Source: Syntrophaceae bacterium UBA5619 (GTDB lineage: Bacteria; Desulfobacterota; Syntrophia; Syntrophales; UBA5619). From it: 18,316 bases of DNA. The notes beneath the pieces were generated by a model, which worked only from the letters and a program-made list of their open reading frames with translations, had not been told where the DNA came from and did not search any database. Below, one piece after another: positions 16,283 to 18,316 of the stretch (position 1 is the first letter of the stretch; each line of letters opens with the position of its first letter). A program made the position numbers and the translations under genes. The DNA lies in assembly GCA_002424545.1 (NCBI GenBank), contig DIKL01000056.1:20945-39260 (forward strand). Reading direction: 5' to 3'.

Positions 16283-17194
16283 TCACGAGAGGGCGAGCAT
16301 CCGGTCGACTGCCCGCTTCGCCGGAATTCGGATCTCCTCCGGAACCCGGATCACATTTTTCATCTCCCGCAGGGAGTCACGGACATCCTCGAGGGTCGTC
16401 AGCTTCATCGTCCGGCAGATCAGTTTGCCGGAGGCAGGAATAAAGGTTTTGTCCGGTGATTCCCGTTTCAGCGTAACGATCACCCCCTCTTCCGTTCCCA
16501 GAATGATCTTCTGCGAGGGGGAAGTTGCCGCGAAGCGGATGATCCCGGCCGTGCTCCCCACGTAATCGGCCATCGCCAGGACCTCCATCCGGCATTCGGG
16601 ATGAGCCGCGAAAGGGGCTCCGGGGTGGAGGGCCTTCGCCCGTTCGACCTCCTCCGGCGTCAGGAAATGGTGCACCGGGCAGTACCCGGTCCACGGGATG
16701 ATTTTCTTGTCGGTGAATCCGGCCGTGTGGCGGGCCAGGTTGCCGTCCGGGACCATCAGGACCTCATTGTATTCGGTCAGGGAATTCACAATCTTGACCG
16801 CATTGGCCGACGTGCAGCAGATGTCACTGGCCGCCTTGATTGCCGCGGTGGAGTTGACGTAGGCCACCACCGCAGCCTGCGGGTGCTCTTTTCTGGCCTG
16901 TGCGAGTTGCTCCGGGGTGATCATCTCGGCCAGCGGACAACCGGCGTCCAGCCGGGGCAGCAGAACGGTCTTTTCCGGTGAGACGAGCGCGGCGCTCTCC
17001 GCCATGAAATGGACACCGGCGAAGACGATCACCTCGGCCTTCGTCCGGGCGGCCTCGATACTCAGCGCGAGGGAATCTCCAAGAATATCGGCAATCTGCT
17101 GAATCTCCGGCCGTTCATAGTAATGGACGATCAGAACGGCATTTTTCTCCCGGAGCAGTTTCCGGATCTCGTTTTGCAATGTTTCGACCTTCAT
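16283..17194 (-). CDS. nadA: Quinolinate synthase A (NadA)
   Basis: 303 residues, the short, ancestral-type length of NadA. It condenses iminoaspartate with dihydroxyacetone phosphate to quinolinate, the precursor of NAD, using an oxygen-sensitive [4Fe-4S] cluster. The three cluster cysteines are C86 (DAGCPLAEM), C172 (WTGYCPVHH) and C260 (GKLICRTMK). Other family blocks are HYYERPEIQ (24-32), AYVNSTAAIKA (111-121) and AHPECRMEV (197-205). The start has GAGG ~9 nt upstream. Neither nadB nor nadC is in the window. It heads the block running to uvrA and is divergent from moeA; an inverted repeat lies 32-58 nt upstream of its start. Confidence 0.97.
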   Translation of the reverse strand: MKVETLQNEIRKLLREKNAVLIVHYYERPEIQQIADILGDSLALSIEAARTKAEVIVFAGVHFMAESAALVSPEKTVLLPRLDAGCPLAEMITPEQLAQARKEHPQAAVVAYVNSTAAIKAASDICCTSANAVKIVNSLTEYNEVLMVPDGNLARHTAGFTDKKIIPWTGYCPVHHFLTPEEVERAKALHPGAPFAAHPECRMEVLAMADYVGSTAGIIRFAATSPSQKIILGTEEGVIVTLKRESPDKTFIPASGKLICRTMKLTTLEDVRDSLREMKNVIRVPEEIRIPAKRAVDRMLALS

Positions 17195-17225
17195 GTTCTT
17201 CTACCTCGAATTTCATAGGGATTGG

Positions 17226-17264
17226 CCTGATACAACGGCAGGCTTAATCAGGTACGCTATAATA
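17226..17264 (-). promoter_or_regulatory. nadA upstream region: AT-rich -10-like box and inverted repeat
   Basis: CCTGAT (17226-17231) and ATCAGG (17247-17252) are exact inverted repeats 15 nt apart, immediately downstream, in the nadA direction, of a minus-strand TATTATAGC box (17264-17256) that could supply a -10. The matching -35 is poor (TTGAAT at 17282-17277, spacing 15 to TATAGC). The position suits an operator or leader hairpin for nadA. I cannot assign it to a named NAD regulator. Confidence 0.35.
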
Positions 17265-17356
17265 TCGTCCGCATTTATTCAAGCGGGAATGTCTCCCGGA
17301 TGTTGCGATAATCTTTACCTTTCGCCGCTGCCCTTTCCGTCCCGTTCCCTTCGCTG

Positions 17357-17385
17357 TTGACAGAAAGATTTCTTTTGGATAGCGT
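17357..17385 (+). promoter_or_regulatory. Candidate moeA promoter
   Basis: A perfect TTGACA (17357-17362) is followed, 17 nt later, by TAGCGT (17380-17385), only three of six matches to the -10 consensus. It is 30 nt from the moeA GTG, which leaves a short leader. The -35 is convincing, the -10 is weak. Confidence 0.35.
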
Positions 17386-17414
17386 CAGACCACCCCCGGA
17401 GACAAAGGTGAACC

Positions 17415-18308
17415 GTGATTTGCTTTGAAGAGGCCCTGACAAAAATCCTGGAAGCGGTTTCTCCGCTTGGGCTGGAAAATGTCAATATCCTCGAAGGCCC
17501 CGGAAGGGTGATCGGAGAGGATATCCGTTGTGACCGGGCGATCCCGCCTGAGGATCGCTCGGCGATGGACGGCTATGCCCTCCGCGCGGGGGATACCGAA
17601 GGGGCCGGTCAGGAGAATCCCGTCCGGCTGGAGGTGATCGAAGAGATCCCCGCGGGGAATATGCCCGCAAAAAGGATCGGCCCGGGACAGGCCGCGCGGA
17701 TCATGACCGGCGCGCCGCTTCCGGACGGCGCGGACGCCGTGGTCCGGATGGAGGATTGCCGGAGAGAAAACGGACGGGTTGCCGTTCTTGTCGAGGCGGT
17801 CCAGGGCCGGGCGGTCCGCCGTGCGGGTGAAAATCTCCGGATGGGTGAAGAGATCATTTCACGAGGCGCCCTCATCCGGTCGGCGGATATCGGCACGCTG
17901 GCCGCGCTCGGGCGTGCCGTTATCCCGGTTCATCGGCGGCCGCTGGTGGCTGTCGTGGCCACCGGAAACGAGCTTGCGGAACTCGACGAAACGCCCGCGC
18001 CCGGCAAAAGCTTCTGCAGCAACAGCTACGCGCTGGCGGCCTTGGTCGGGGACTGTGGCGCCGTCGCGCTTCGTGTCGGCATCGCGAGGGACCGCCGGGA
18101 GGATCTGATCCTGAAATTCCGGGCCGCAATGAAAGCGGATTTGATCGTTTCAACGGGGGGCGTCTCCGTCGGAGACTACGACCTGGTCAAAAATCTGATG
18201 AACCGGAAAGGCAATCGCATGCATTTCTGGCAGGTGGCCATGGCGCCGGGCCGGCCGTTTGCATTTGGGACGCTGGGTCAGGTCCCGATTGTCGTAAGCG
18301 TCCGGTGA
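17415..18308 (+). pseudogene. moeA: Molybdopterin molybdenumtransferase MoeA, frame broken at the window end
   Basis: MoeA inserts molybdate into adenylylated molybdopterin. The readable 297 residues match the family in order: SAMDGYAL (49-56), IMTGAPLPDGADAVVRMED (96-114), RRAGENLRMGEEI (135-147), VATGNEL (181-187), STGGVSVGDYDLVK (246-259) and VAMAPGRPFAFGTLG (274-288). The frame then ends in VPIVVSVR-stop exactly where the family reads ...G-LPGNPVS. In the +1 frame the next codons give SGEPV, close to PGNPV, so a frameshift is likely; the C-terminal ~100 residues are missing. Since this is the last 20 bases of the window, a base-calling or contig-edge error is as likely as a real mutation. 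The start is GTG at 17415 with AAGGTGA just upstream; a nearby GTG at 17408 is out of frame. Confidence 0.8.
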
Positions 18309-18316
18309 ACCCGTCT

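Overview
The window is about 18.3 kb of fairly GC-rich bacterial chromosome. Gene content points to a Gram-negative anaerobe, most likely a deltaproteobacterium (Desulfobacterota, Geobacter/Syntrophus-like). The reasons are the order nadA-mfd-PPIase lipoprotein-SurA-like PPIase, an oxygen-sensitive quinolinate synthase, a QueG-like double [4Fe-4S] protein, and periplasmic SurA-type chaperones with lipoboxes. This is inference from content; no rRNA, tRNA, CRISPR array, transposase or integrase is visible.

Layout. (1) Positions 1-2482, minus strand: the 5' part of an RhlE-type DEAD-box helicase, preceded by a 44-residue basic ORF that overlaps it at ATGA. An intrinsic-terminator hairpin lies between a good sigma70-type promoter and that pair. 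Upstream are a universal stress protein and a secreted proline-rich protein. (2) Positions 2570-4611, minus strand: a QueG-like iron-sulfur/HEAT protein and a YgjP-type zinc metallopeptidase, with two related short repeats flanking the peptidase gene. (3) Positions 4612-7655, plus strand: a mostly AT-richer accessory stretch with a Cys-rich DUF3795 protein, an attC-like hairpin, a proline-iminopeptidase-type hydrolase, a small lipoprotein and a macro-domain protein. (4) Positions 7700-17194, minus strand: one tightly packed block, nadA > mfd > PPIase lipoprotein > SurA-like PPIase > uvrA. (5) Positions 17415-18308, plus strand, divergent from nadA: a moeA gene whose frame breaks at the window edge.

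How the genes fit together: Mfd removes RNA polymerase stalled at lesions and recruits UvrA, so two nucleotide-excision-repair genes bracket two periplasmic foldases in one probable transcript. nadA at its head supplies quinolinate for NAD. moeA serves molybdenum cofactor synthesis.

The most unusual signal is a ~25-bp imperfect palindrome found twice inside coding sequence and read in different frames: in the C-terminal tail of the PPIase lipoprotein (giving a TDLKSVP peptide) and in an interior loop of Mfd. A possible decayed third copy lies between the two PPIase genes. This resembles the Rickettsia palindromic elements in behaviour. I see no convincing new multi-gene system here.
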